From positions 12,289,910 to 12,353,909 of the forward strand of contig OX381721.1 in assembly GCA_947462335.1 (NCBI GenBank): DNA of 64,000 nucleotides, written 5' to 3'. The position numbers were made by a program, and so were the translations under genes. Positions 19,301 through 28,684 of the stretch are shown here, in pieces; position 1 is the stretch's first letter; each line of letters opens with the position of its first letter. The notes under the pieces are model-generated. The model was not told the DNA's origin. It ran no database searches and was given only the letters and a program-made list of their open reading frames with translations. This DNA comes from Harmothoe impar (Eukaryota > Annelida > Polychaeta > Phyllodocida > Polynoidae).

Positions 19301-20452
19301 AACGCGACCGTTTCAAAATCGGACATAGGCCCTCACATGTCAGACTTTGCGCAGGAAGAAAAGCTGTTGAGCACGCCTCAGAGATGTCTGATAGGGAGTT
19401 ACCACGGAAAAAATATTCTCTTGGGAACGCCGCTTCTCAAGTGGTATTTAGAGCACGGTTTGATAGTCACCAAAGTGCAGCTGGTGGTAGAATACCTACC
19501 TAAACGCTCCTTTGCCGGTTTCGCGGACGAAGTGACGGCGGCGCGAAGACGTGGCGACGTGAACGAGAACGAGAAAATTCTGTCAGACTGTTACAAGTTA
19601 ATGGGAAACGCTACGTACGGTAAAACAATCTGCAACAAAGAAAAACACACGGCGGTGAGATACACTGACAGTCGGAAGTTCGAACTATTGGCCAATTCGT
19701 GGCGCTTCAAAAAGGCGTCCGAGTTGACTTCCGATCTGTTTGAAGTCGAACTACAACCGAAAACGGTCAAGAACAACCTCCCTATTCAGATAGGGTTCAT
19801 GGTATACCAGTACGCGAAGTTGAAAATGTTAGAGTTCACATACGACTTCTTGGATAGATTCGTCGATCGGCGCGATTATGCCCTTTGTCAAATGGACACC
19901 GACAGTCTTTACATGGCTCTCAGCGGTGCCACGTTGGATGACCTAGTGAAACCTCGCCTGAGAGAGACGTACTTCAGAGAGAAACGAAAGTGGCTTCCGA
20001 CAGCGGTGTGCGACGAGCACTTAGAGCTTTTCGTGAAGACAAAAACGGAAAGAGTGCGAGAATGGTGTGCGCCGCCCGGCGGATGTTGTGAGAGACGGTA
20101 CCTTCACGATCTGAGAACTTCGGGGCTCATGAAAGCGGAGTGGGAAGGTGACGGGATCCTAAGTCTCAACCCTAAGACTTACATTTGCTACGATCGAGTC
20201 AGCGACACCGGTGAAAGAAAATCCAAAAAATGGAGTGCAAAAGGCGTACAGAAGAAACAAAACCCCCAGGAACCAGACGCCTTCTTGGATGTTCTTCGCC
20301 AACGAAAAACTCTCATTGCTGTAAATAGAAATTTCAAAGTGGTGCGAAACAAAATGGTCACCTACACCATAGAGAAAGACGGCGTGCGCTACTTGTATTA
20401 TAAGCGTCGCGTGCATTCTGACGGTGTGACAACGAGTCCTTTAGAGATATGA
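16325..20452 (+). CDS. Protein-primed family B DNA polymerase (Polinton-type)
   Basis: A 1,375-residue replicative polymerase, starting at the first ATG. N-terminal C2H2-like finger: CEKCFKMFKRAYNHERHVENC (rough positions 5-26). An OTU-like stretch (DNLCIFRCISFHL, about 229-247) is followed by HVSLVTDF and a second finger (CCKCKAAF...LLKRH). Exonuclease motifs follow: DFE in FDFEAFF (about 413), FNSGRYDLNLI (about 546) and YNNKDV (about 682). Polymerase motif A is LGLDANSLY (about 785), motif B KLMGNATYGK (about 1090) and motif C MDTDSLY (about 1189). The segment FHGCWFHAHEC (about 871) between A and B is typical of Maverick polymerases. Motif A has leucine after SLY where proline is usual. 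All catalytic aspartates are present. AATAAA lies at 20465, 13 bases after the stop. It should copy the element by protein priming from the TIR ends. Confidence 0.96.
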   Translation: MTQYVCEKCFKMFKRAYNHERHVENCRVVAKFCPLCGEGDCRKSACRRESLDGVTVPPRICAVPNGEETFTANWPAIQTGVRMHGTRVSVTNFRLPTGELSDAVDTMRRIHLTQRFRYKVGFSVGLLLQHREDKSKLRYFHASQNNATLIQPLPTVTNSETLEELLSKMQNTVACEEVRKLCDADTKWHVLFPTNLNICVYMGPGEFPIGGRITQAGRVGKRSGVLDFPNKDNLCIFRCISFHLYNTSKRASDLLRQFCPAATPESFPGLNIRDLPALENLFDVQIAVYTASRQVPGRKLRRRVTLIRPPSRTVAARGKVNLHLTAKGGLHVSLVTDFNAYAGIYECCKCKAAFTTEFLLKRHRNQLCSCRQVKLRYVGGIYQNSRTIFEALADFSIFPPDGHSGIYPYKIAFDFEAFFRPCKEPSTEHVSLLWDHVPLSASVASDFPGWEGPVCFVRASDADSDPLLDRVLNHINENAKAIGEAVLELYRPTLAKLDAAIGEALLLEEATFTTPSPGGFAAAQTRHPLVQLKKRLLRYIRQAPVVGFNSGRYDLNLIKIRLHSFFASGDRRNQEFSVIKRSNQYLAVYTQHTVFLDVVNYLAPGYNYATYLRAFTRNEEKGHFPYEWMTSTRKLANRTLPPRSAFDSELTGVKMSESDYAACQKVWSDEKMQTMEDYLIHYNNKDVKPFIEALKNHAKFFQDRGIDMLKDGVSLAGLTLRFLFQNLEDAFTTFPQFDAVLHALIKENLVGGPSIIFHRFHEKGTTRIREHKYGEEARPCQHILGLDANSLYLRCMSEAHCTGYYAVRRPETEFKPEIRQRNSHSALEWLRFVEHDRDVKLRHALNGGEMAVGCRRIRVDGFHAASNTVFQFHGCWFHAHECIPSHRYQCASLREERRDRTTRVSAYLKALGYKLVVVWECEWREMKRRDERVKASQQRWKVDALKVSRNAMSESDILSAVKEEKMFGLVQVDITTPPHLREYFEEMTPVFKNATVSKSDIGPHMSDFAQEEKLLSTPQRCLIGSYHGKNILLGTPLLKWYLEHGLIVTKVQLVVEYLPKRSFAGFADEVTAARRRGDVNENEKILSDCYKLMGNATYGKTICNKEKHTAVRYTDSRKFELLANSWRFKKASELTSDLFEVELQPKTVKNNLPIQIGFMVYQYAKLKMLEFTYDFLDRFVDRRDYALCQMDTDSLYMALSGATLDDLVKPRLRETYFREKRKWLPTAVCDEHLELFVKTKTERVREWCAPPGGCCERRYLHDLRTSGLMKAEWEGDGILSLNPKTYICYDRVSDTGERKSKKWSAKGVQKKQNPQEPDAFLDVLRQRKTLIAVNRNFKVVRNKMVTYTIEKDGVRYLYYKRRVHSDGVTTSPLEI

Positions 20453-20546
20453 AAAAAAAAAAAAAATAAATAAGCGTGTGCATCTTTTCAAAAATAGAGT
20501 GTTTATCAAGATTGAAAAAAAAAAATTAAAAAAAATTAAAAGAAAA

Positions 20547-21121
20547 TATTGTTGTGTTTTTATTATCATACGGCTTCTTTTACTAGTAAGTCGCGCAGTC
20601 TCTTAAAGCGTCACTCATGTGACGACGTCGCTTCCAGTCACGGGATCCTAAACAAAAAAAAAACTTCTTCTTCTTCCGGTCACGTGATCAATCAGGTCGC
20701 TTCCGATTGGCCATTAAGTCGTGTGACGTCACTTCCGGTCACGTGACTCATCAGGTCACTTCCGATCACGTGATCCTAAATTAGGTCATATGACGTCACT
20801 TCCGGTCCCCTAAGTAGGTCAGTAGGTTACCCAGAATGCACCATCCCCTAAGTAGGTCACTTCCGGTCACCCAATGGAGGCCTCTGATTGGCTGCAGGGT
20901 TACCCAGAATGCACCGCTAATCCCCTAAGTAGGTCACTTCAGGTCACGTGACCAAATGGAGGCCTCTGATTGGCTAACTAGGTCACGTGACGTCACCACT
21001 AATCCCCTAAGTAGGTCACTTCCGGTCACGTGACCAAATGGAGGCCTCTGATTGGCTGCATGTCGATTGAGTAATAAACAGTACTTAACTATAGTCCCGT
21101 TCCGATACATACTATACTACT
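20547..21121. repeat. Right terminal inverted repeat
   Basis: An inverted counterpart of 11598-12671, shorter and without its G-rich tract and palindrome. Units contain CTTCCGGTCACGTGACC, TGACGTCA, GGAGGCCTCTGATTGGCT and TTACCCAGAATGCACC. The outer 60 bases are essentially identical to the left end. Confidence 0.9.
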
Positions 21122-21127
21122 CCTCTT
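21122..21127. repeat. Right target-site duplication (CCTCTT)
   Basis: Identical to 11592-11597 and directly adjoining the last element base. Confidence 0.93.
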
Positions 21128-22159
21128 GATAAAGTGGTTGTCGCTCAGCTTCCAAATCAGTTGAAATGAAATGAAGTCTAGCCTAGAGCCCGCCGACAAA
21201 AACAATAACACTGCAGAGAATACTGAGGAGGACATACGGTTGAGAGTGTACGGCCGGAAGCATTGTAACTTTCAGTTTGGTGTGGGCTTGCAAGACAGAT
21301 AGAATGGAGTAATTGAGAGATGGGGTAGGGGTAAAGGTGAAGTTAAAGGAGGGTGATGTAATCTAAAGGATGTGGAGTGTATAGAAATTTGACAGGTGAG
21401 AATGGGGAAAGAGGAGAAGGAGAAGTGAAGATTGTGTCTGTATATATGCTGTTGGAATTTTGAAGGCTTAAGAAGCAATTTTAGGTTTGGTGAAATGATT
21501 TTCTTGGATTCTACATCCCAAAATTGACATAAAAAAGTGTTTCACCAAATTTTACCCAGAAATGCTCCTAGAAATAAGAAAAGCTGATTTTGACTCCAGT
21601 CTGTGGCTGATGATACACGGTCAGGTAGATTGGAGACAAGGACCCAGTATACCCTGTAGAGCACCCAATAGTGTAACCAGGTTTAAAAGCAAAACGCTTG
21701 CTGCCCTTCCAGTAACAGTCAGAGCTGAGCAGCGAGGACCGATACCCTGGGCCTTTATAGAGGAGGTTGGGGTCTGAGAGGATTAGATCTGGGTTCAAGA
21801 TTGGTTCTCCAGACCCCACTAAGGCAGAGTGGAAGACGGGGGAGCACCTGAGGCAGGTCAGCAGCAGAGGTAAATGTCCAGAGTAGGGGTACGTTCACAG
21901 GAATACCACTCACCAATACCAACTACCCCCAACTATAATATAGTCCATACACAAGCATGATGAACAAATTATAACCATAATTATAGTCTCACATCATTGA
22001 CAGTTCATTTTTATGTCTTGTTATGTCGTGTTGATCCCTCTAAATGTACATACCCTTGCAGAATGATAACTCTTAATATCTAAATTCACAATTAGAAGAC
22101 AATCATCTGTCAACTCAAGCCACCCCTTATCCTCATTCCCAAATACTCCCACATATCAT
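21128..22159. other. Non-coding, no gene seen
   Basis: Unique sequence without convincing ORFs. ORF-length frames near 21562-21819 overlap on both strands, have no recognisable domain and are probably chance. Confidence 0.5.
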
Positions 22160-22340
22160 CAATACAGATAGGTCCTCACCACAGTGAGGTGGATGATACT
22201 ACAATTAACACAAATAATTGGCAATAATTGCAGAGACTGAGTGGAGTCCTGTGGCAGGCGGACTGAGAGGGCTGGGGTGTTACTTAATAAAGGCATGTCA
22301 TAATCAACGTCTCTGGCAGGTGGGATGACTGCTGGTGGTG
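22160..22340. other. Duplicated non-coding block 2 (left copy)
   Basis: Similar to 59066-59240. Shared stretches include CAATTAACACAA, CAATAATTGCAGAGA, GTGGAGTCC-GTGGCAGGC and ACTGAGAGGG. AATTAAC and CAATAATTG are homeodomain-like cores. There is no open frame across the block. Confidence 0.78.
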
Positions 22341-22969
22341 TTGTGGGGGGGGGGGGCATGGGGTATGGTGCGGTGGCCGATGACACGGTTGTAATACTGC
22401 TGGAATCTCAGGAGACAAATATAGTAGATTCAGGTAAGGATCATTCGTTAAGTTAAGAATAAGGAACCAAATCTCAAGCTATTTTGTATGTAGACTTCAA
22501 CGTTGAGCTAGTGTGTAGGGATGCAACACCAAGAATTTACAATATCTCTTACTCAACCTTACCCAGACACCTAGTATGCTCAAAATCAGTCCATACCTCA
22601 ATTACATGAAATATACATGTATACTGTAATGGGAAAATGGATGCTAGGAAGACAAGACAGAACGCAGCACTGTTGTAAAGAAAGGTAGTTCTCTATTGAC
22701 ATAGTCAGGGTTGTACAAAGGAATCATCCAGCATCTGTTGTCAGCAGCACATCTGTCCATCATCGTCGTGAGTCATTGACTGTCTCTGCTCACTTGTGCA
22801 GGGCCGTTTATAGGCACTACAGTTGCTCCGCAGCTCCGCATTTGCTCCGCAGAGGCTGCTGCGCACCCATCATTTCTGCTACAATACTTGCAATTGCACA
22901 ATATTGTGATATCTGCTACTCAACCCCAAACTGTACCACAGCGGATCAATGGCCAATGGATCACAAATG
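22341..22969. other. Non-coding, no gene seen
   Basis: Includes a G-run near 22346-22357. No gene or repeat of note. Confidence 0.45.
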
Positions 22970-23170
22970 GAGATGACTATCTCATATCGTTTTTCCAAAT
23001 CTCTGGGGTCAATTCGGTAGTTGGTTTAGTTCAGTAATTTAACCAGCCTGAAACTCCCCCTATTTTTCCATTCCAGCATGCCTTCATCCACCACTCCTTG
23101 CCTCCCCCACTCAACCCTGCTTACCCTGTGCTCACTGTCCTCAGTCAGTTGGAGGGGACTTCAAAGAGAC
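22970..23170. other. Duplicated non-coding block 3 (left copy)
   Basis: Similar to 60508-60690: CTCATATCGTTT, GTTCAGT-A-TT...CCTGAAACTC and GGGGACTTCAAA-AGACAATAG occur in the same order. The right copy is interrupted at its end by a LINE insertion. Confidence 0.72.
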
Positions 23171-23539
23171 AATAGGCATGAGGGCTGAGACAAGGAGGTC
23201 ATTTGGGTTCAGCCTGATGGGATCTCATTGTTGCCTCTCTGGAAACCTGCAGGACCTTCCTTCCATTACTCTATCTTGGCAATGTTGCATGATGATTTTA
23301 TTCCAATAAAACTGAACATTATACTAGGATTCAGTCAAATCCAAATCCAAATACATGTGCGTTACCATTTTGTGAAACAGGTATACAATACATGTACAAT
23401 ATCCTGATCTTGATCACAAAGATATGAAGATTGTATATCATACTTATCGATAGTATGGTTATTCAGCTTAATGATAACATTTTGCAAAAGAGGGTTACAG
23501 TAAAGGATTAGGTAATATGCCCCACTCCTTAGTAGTATT
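23171..23539. other. Non-coding, no gene seen
   Basis: AT-rich sequence between two duplicated blocks, without ORFs or clear repeats. Confidence 0.45.
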
Positions 23540-23930
23540 CATAGTGAAACAGGTCCCGAAGAGGTCAATAGCCCATACAGGATCCTTTCTCTTTTCACCC
23601 TCATATTGTGCGAAATCTCAGCTCCTGTAGGTGGCTAGGGAGGAGAAGGGGACAGGAAAAGCTGCAGAATATGATTAAATATCGATCTGAAAATCAATCC
23701 CCACATTGGTGGTAGAGGGATCTAGGGCCCTCATTTGTGGATCAATGTGGGGAATAAAGGAGGTATCGCAATGTGATTCTTTGTATGTGTGGGATTTGTG
23801 TTGTCCATGTTCATAGCCAGTTTACCTTCTAAATTCAATTGTATCTTTCTCAGCTGGTCGTTGTGGTCCTCACAGAATAACAAAATAAAGGTGTATACAA
23901 CTTATTGATGGTGCATTTTATAATCACCAT
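23540..23930. other. Duplicated non-coding block 4 (left copy)
   Basis: Similar to 62135-62540. Shared stretches include AGGGGTCAATAG/GAGGTCAATAGC, GCTGCAGAATATGATTAAAT, AAATCAATCC-CACA and ATCAATGTGGGGAAT-AAGGA. This is the best-conserved pair in the window. ATGATTAAAT and AAATCAATCC are Hox/Pbx-like cores, which is only suggestive. Confidence 0.8.
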
Positions 23931-24034
23931 AACAATGACTCCACTATATTAGTTAAAATAGCGTTATGGTAAGTCTAAAATATAGTAAAGAAATTACATA
24001 ATAGGTACTTGATACCAAGAAATATGTTGCTTTA

Positions 24035-24340
24035 GAAAGTTCTCTGTATGTAATGTGTTCCCACCGAGAATCTAATTTCCCTTAGCTTGGTGTCCCCATG
24101 TGTACTAGTAAAAGGTTTCTAGATATGGGCTGGCCCTGTAACCCTCATCGATCATCCTATTTGCTGATACCACCCCCTCCCCTCTGATAACGTGATAATA
24201 AGATTACCTACGTCTACGCACAAGGCACTTTGGCCTGAACCAGCTTTCCTAAGAATCAAGATAAAGGTTGTGCATGCTGGGAGCCCAACTGTCATGCAAT
24301 CCGGTGGCAGATGGGTGAGCAGATCTATTATAAGACTCAA
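24035..24340. other. Duplicated non-coding block 5 (left copy)
   Basis: Similar to 63005-63280. Shared stretches include CCCATGTGTACTA, GGCCCTGTAACCCTCAT, CATCCTATTTGCTGATAC, GATTACCT-GTCTAC and ATGCTGGGAG/CTGCTGGGAG. Confidence 0.78.
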
Positions 24341-25617
24341 TTACACTCCCACGTCCTTCCTCTTATAAAACATTTAGAATTGTTTGAGGGGGAAAGGGAC
24401 CGTTATGAATTGATTGCAAAATCGTCTGTGGTAGAATAGATGCCTGTGTGACCTATGACCTCCTTGTAGCAGAGTAACGCACTGCCTTTTTCCCTCAGAA
24501 TAGGTGGATTTTAGTTGACCCCCCCAATAGGGGTCTCTTTACCCCACCCCCGGTCAAGGGGTCCCAATCTCCCCCCCCCCAAAAAAAAAAAACCCACAAA
24601 AAAACACAAAAAAAACCACACCTGCCATCCCCACGTGTTGTTAAAAAATGAACACCTCCTAAGTTTCACTGAGTGTTATCTGGTTATGGAGGGTGTTACA
24701 TGACAAATGGTGTGGGGCAGCAAATTCACAGTACCCCGGCCTGTAGGGACAGTGCATGTTTGTTGTGTAACGGTCTGCGTTTCTAGTGCAACACAATTAC
24801 AGGATCTCGTACAGGCTCAGGAATTGGGACTTCGTCAAATTTCTATACACTCCCTCCTGAACACCATTTACATTGCAACTGCCCTATATGGTAGAAGTCT
24901 CCATGAACACAGTAGAAGAGGTCGTTCACCTATCCTTCTCAGAAAACCCCCACATTCTCATCAATTCCACTGGTATCAGTAGCAGATATCATAGAAAGAC
25001 CCCTCTCCGAACACACACCCCTCCCCCCGTACCAAACCCGCCCCTCCCCTTCCGTTACCCACTTCCTGCCTCTCAAGATATTTTTGGATCCATGAAGTAT
25101 GCACAGTGGTGTCAAACAAACCAAATCAGGCTGCCGTGGCCATACCTGCATGTGTAAAGATATAATAACTGGCACATGTGCTAGTTTATTTTGGCATTGA
25201 TCACTGCCTAGCCTAAGGATCAGGCTACCGTATAATTCCCTATCATCAGCCAGTAAAGGAATCATCCAATACAAATCCCTATATTACCCCCTCCAAAACC
25301 AACAGTATTAGATAGAAGGTTGGGGCGGGGGGGGGGGGGGGGCTAATTATGAGAGGAAAGGGACACTTTGGTAGGAAGGAAATACCAAAACTATAGCATA
25401 GTTAGGATCAGCGGATAAGCCATATATGAGTCAGAAATCCGAAAAATGCCCCAATTTCGGTCCCTATTCTGGATCAGTAAAAATTTACAACAACCTTCTT
25501 TGATCTTTATACAATTTTATTTTCTTGAAAGACATGTATCTTGGCTACCAGAATCAACTCGAGGGAAAGCTTAACTCCCAGGGCGTCCGTTTTTATTCAC
25601 CGGCGACTAGAACCTGG
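24341..25617. other. Non-coding, no gene seen
   Basis: Includes A- and C-runs near 24571-24615 and a long G-run near 25323-25342. ORFs such as 24707-24982 lack domains and overlap opposite-strand frames of similar length. Confidence 0.45.
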
Positions 25618-28290
25618 AGTTAACGTTACGGACATTACATTATAAATACTAAACATTGAATAAAATCAGTTTAAAACACCACAGTTACTTCTCCTTTGGT
25701 TTACAAGTAGCCACAGTATGTATGATTAGGCATGCAAAGTTTGAAAACCCTAGACTAAAAACTTTTCTTTTTACGACTCGACAAAAATTGCGGTACTCAT
25801 GGAATTTGTGAAAATTTAATAACAGAATCCCAACTTTACTCTAATTTCTTCAAAAATGCCCTGTTTAGTATCAAAACAGCTGTGTGTTATCCTCAACATG
25901 TCTACTTCAAATATCATGCATAGTTGTGGGTACCTGCTGACCCTTATGTGTCGTGGTGGGCCCGTACATTGACCCTATTTCATAGAGTTATCGTTACGGA
26001 CATTACATAATTTGGTAGCACTTAGCAAAACCTCTCTCACACATCTCAAACATCTTAAATACCTATATAAATGGTATATACATGTACAAAACATGTTGGC
26101 CTGCTGTCTAAACCCTATAAAGAGTCTGTTATCACATATTTTAGCTGTACAAAATGGCTCGGAAGACAAAATTCCACTGTTTTTTTACATTTTTCTGAGA
26201 TTACAAAGGCCCCAGGAATTAAAAAATGCCACCAAAGCACTTCTCTACCCTTATTGAATAAGGCTAACATGTATACTACTAGAATCAAGAACATTTACCA
26301 TGATTCTATACATATTAAATCTACAATAAAGCTTCTACTGGACGGTACCTGAGACGCGTAAAATGGGGGTTATCGTTACGGACATTACAGCATGGGAAGG
26401 ACTCAGCAAAACATGTCTCACACATCTCAAACTTATCCCATGCATATCTATTTGCTATGTACATGTTCACAACAGGTTGGCCTGTTGCTTAAACCCTAGA
26501 AAGAGTCTGTTATCACATATTTTAGCTGTACAAAGTTGCTCGGAAGACAAAATTCCACCTTTTTTTGACATTTTCCTGAGATTACAAAGGCGCCAGGAAT
26601 TAAAAAAATGCCACCAAAGCACTTTTCTACCCTTATTGAATAAGGCTAACATGTATACTACTAGAATCAAGAACATTTACCATGATTCCATACATATTAA
26701 ATCCACACTAACACTTCTACTGAACCATACCTGAGACGCGTAAAATGGGGAGTTATCGTTACGGACATTACAATATGGGAAGGACTTAGCAAAACATGTC
26801 TCACACATCTCAAACTTATCCCATGCATATCTATTTGGTATCTGCATGTGTAAAACAGGTTGGCCTGTTGTTTAAACCCTAGAAAGAGTCTGTTATCACA
26901 TATTCTAGCTGCACAAAGTCGCTTGGAAGACAAAATTCCACCTCTTTTTTACATTTTTCTGAGATTACAAAGGCGCCAGGAATTAAAAAATGCCACCAAA
27001 GCACTTCTTTACCCTTATTGAATAAGGCTAACATGTATACTACTAGAATCAAGAACATTTACCATGATTCTATACATATTAAATCTACAGTAAAGCTTCA
27101 ACTGGACGGTACCTGAGACGCGTAAAATTGGGGTTATCGTTACGGACATTACAGCATGGGAAGGACTCAGCAAAACATGTCTCACACATCTCAAACTTAT
27201 CCCATGCATATCTATTTGCTATGTACATGTTCACAACAGGTTGGCCTGTTGCTTAAACCCTAGAAAGAGTCTGTTATCACATATTTTAGCTGTACAAAAG
27301 GGCTCGGAAGACAAAATTCCACCTTTTTTTGACATTTTCCTGAGATTACAAAGGCGCCAGGAATTATAAATCACCACCAAAGCACCTCTCTATCCTTATT
27401 GAATAAGGCTAACATGTATACTACTAGAATCAAGAACATTTACCATGATTCCATACATATTAACTCCACACTAACACTTCTACTGAACCATACTTGAGAC
27501 GCGTAAAACGGGGGGTTATCGTTACGGACATTACAGTATGGGAAGGACTCAGCAAAACATGTCTCACACATCTCAAACTTATCCCATGCATATCTATTTG
27601 TTATCTGCATGTGTAAAACATGTTGGCCTGCTGTCTAAACCCTAGAAAGAGTCTGTTATCACATATTTTAGCTGTACAAAATGGCTCGGAAGACAAAATT
27701 CCACCTTTTTTTTACATTTTCCTGAGATTACAAAGGCGCCAGGAATTATAAATCACCACCAAAGCACCTCTCTACCCTTATTGAATAAGGGTAACATGTA
27801 TACTACTAGAATCAAGAACATTTACCATCATCCTATATTTTTTAAATCCATACTAAAGCTTAGCACAGGGCAATAGTTATCGTTACGGACATTACAATAT
27901 ATGGGAAAGACTTAGCAAAACATGTCTCACACATCACTAAGTGATCCCATGCATATCTATTCGCTATGGACATGTGTAAAACAGGTTGGCCTGTTGTTTA
28001 AACGCTATAAAGACTCTGTTATCATATATTTTAGCTGTACAAAGTCGCTCGGAAGACAAAATTCAACCTTTTTTTTACATTTTTCTGAGATTACAAAGGC
28101 TCCAGGAATTAAAAAATGCCTCCAAAACACTTCTCTACCCTTATTGAATAAGGCTAACATGTATACTACTAGAATCAAGAACATCTACCATCATCCCATA
28201 CATATTAAATCCATACTAAAGCTTAGAACAGGGCAATAGTTATCGTTACGGACATTACGAGTACACACGTAATGTCTGTAACGATAACAA
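25618..28290. repeat. Satellite-like array 1 with 20-bp anchor
   Basis: The anchor GTTATCGTTACGGACATTAC (first copy slightly different) recurs in the same orientation; its CGTTACGG core lies at 25624, 25992, 26374, 26757, 27138, 27520, 27881 and 28244. Spacings are 368, 382, 383, 381, 382, 361 and 363 bases. From the second anchor on, the sequence between anchors is a well-conserved unit; the first interval (25624-25992) looks unlike the others. An inverted anchor at 28268-28287 closes the array. Frames open through parts of units on either strand are repeat shadows, not genes. Confidence 0.93.
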
Positions 28291-28684
28291 TTATCCGCAT
28301 ATGGCCGTTTTTCACGAAACTGCTTTTTTTCCACTTATTTTTTCCTCATGCCTATATTTTTTTATAAATGATAGATACATCAATCCTTTTGATGTATTCT
28401 GATCAGGATAGACCAGGACTTTACAGGGTACACTGGTTTTGCGTATCTATGAGTAAAAATAAGAGAGCTGGAAGTCAAAAAGTACCGAAAAACAGCCTTT
28501 TTCCAACCGAAAATCATGATTGCCCATTTTGCAAGCTAAATAATAAAAAAAAGAATTAGCTATATGCTTGTTTCTTTATTATAACACCTTCCCAATAAGG
28601 TAAGGATTTTTCTAGTACCAAATATGTAGATATAGGCAGGATGGCATAGCTCCTGTAGGCCTATATGTATTAGGGAACTTTATT
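28291..28684. other. Spacer between arrays
   Basis: AT-rich sequence with no gene and no anchor of either array. Confidence 0.5.

Larger units (their letters stand above)
11598..21121 (+). mobile_element. Complete PolB element, integrase-less Polinton relative
   Basis: The element is 9,524 bp. It begins AGTAGTATAGTATGTATCGG and ends with the reverse complement, flanked by the 6-bp duplication CCTCTT. Inside the terminal repeats are three genes: a minus-strand protein with two death-domain-like folds, a plus-strand PC4-like protein and a plus-strand protein-primed PolB. The 6-bp duplication, long TIRs, 5'-AG terminus and PolB type are Polinton/Maverick hallmarks. I find no retroviral-type integrase, packaging ATPase, protease or capsid proteins, and no ORF-sized gap in which they could hide. 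Replication could be autonomous through PolB, but insertion would need an integrase in trans or an unrecognised mechanism. All three ORFs are open, so the copy may be recent. A decayed second copy ends at 2846. Confidence 0.93.

Noticed and set aside
11598..21121. Reading the element as a herpes-like, adenovirus-like or bacterial phage sequence
   Set aside because: The 6-bp duplication, long TIRs, eukaryotic TATA boxes and the HGC-type polymerase insert all point to a Polinton relative; no capsid genes are present.
24707..25274. Overlapping frames of 91-111 codons
   Set aside because: They overlap on both strands in a C-rich stretch and have no domain or splice-site support.
26071..28239. 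Similar ORFs of about 80-120 codons on both strands in array 1
   Set aside because: They recur because the DNA unit is repeated, differ in extent between units, occur on both strands and show no domain.
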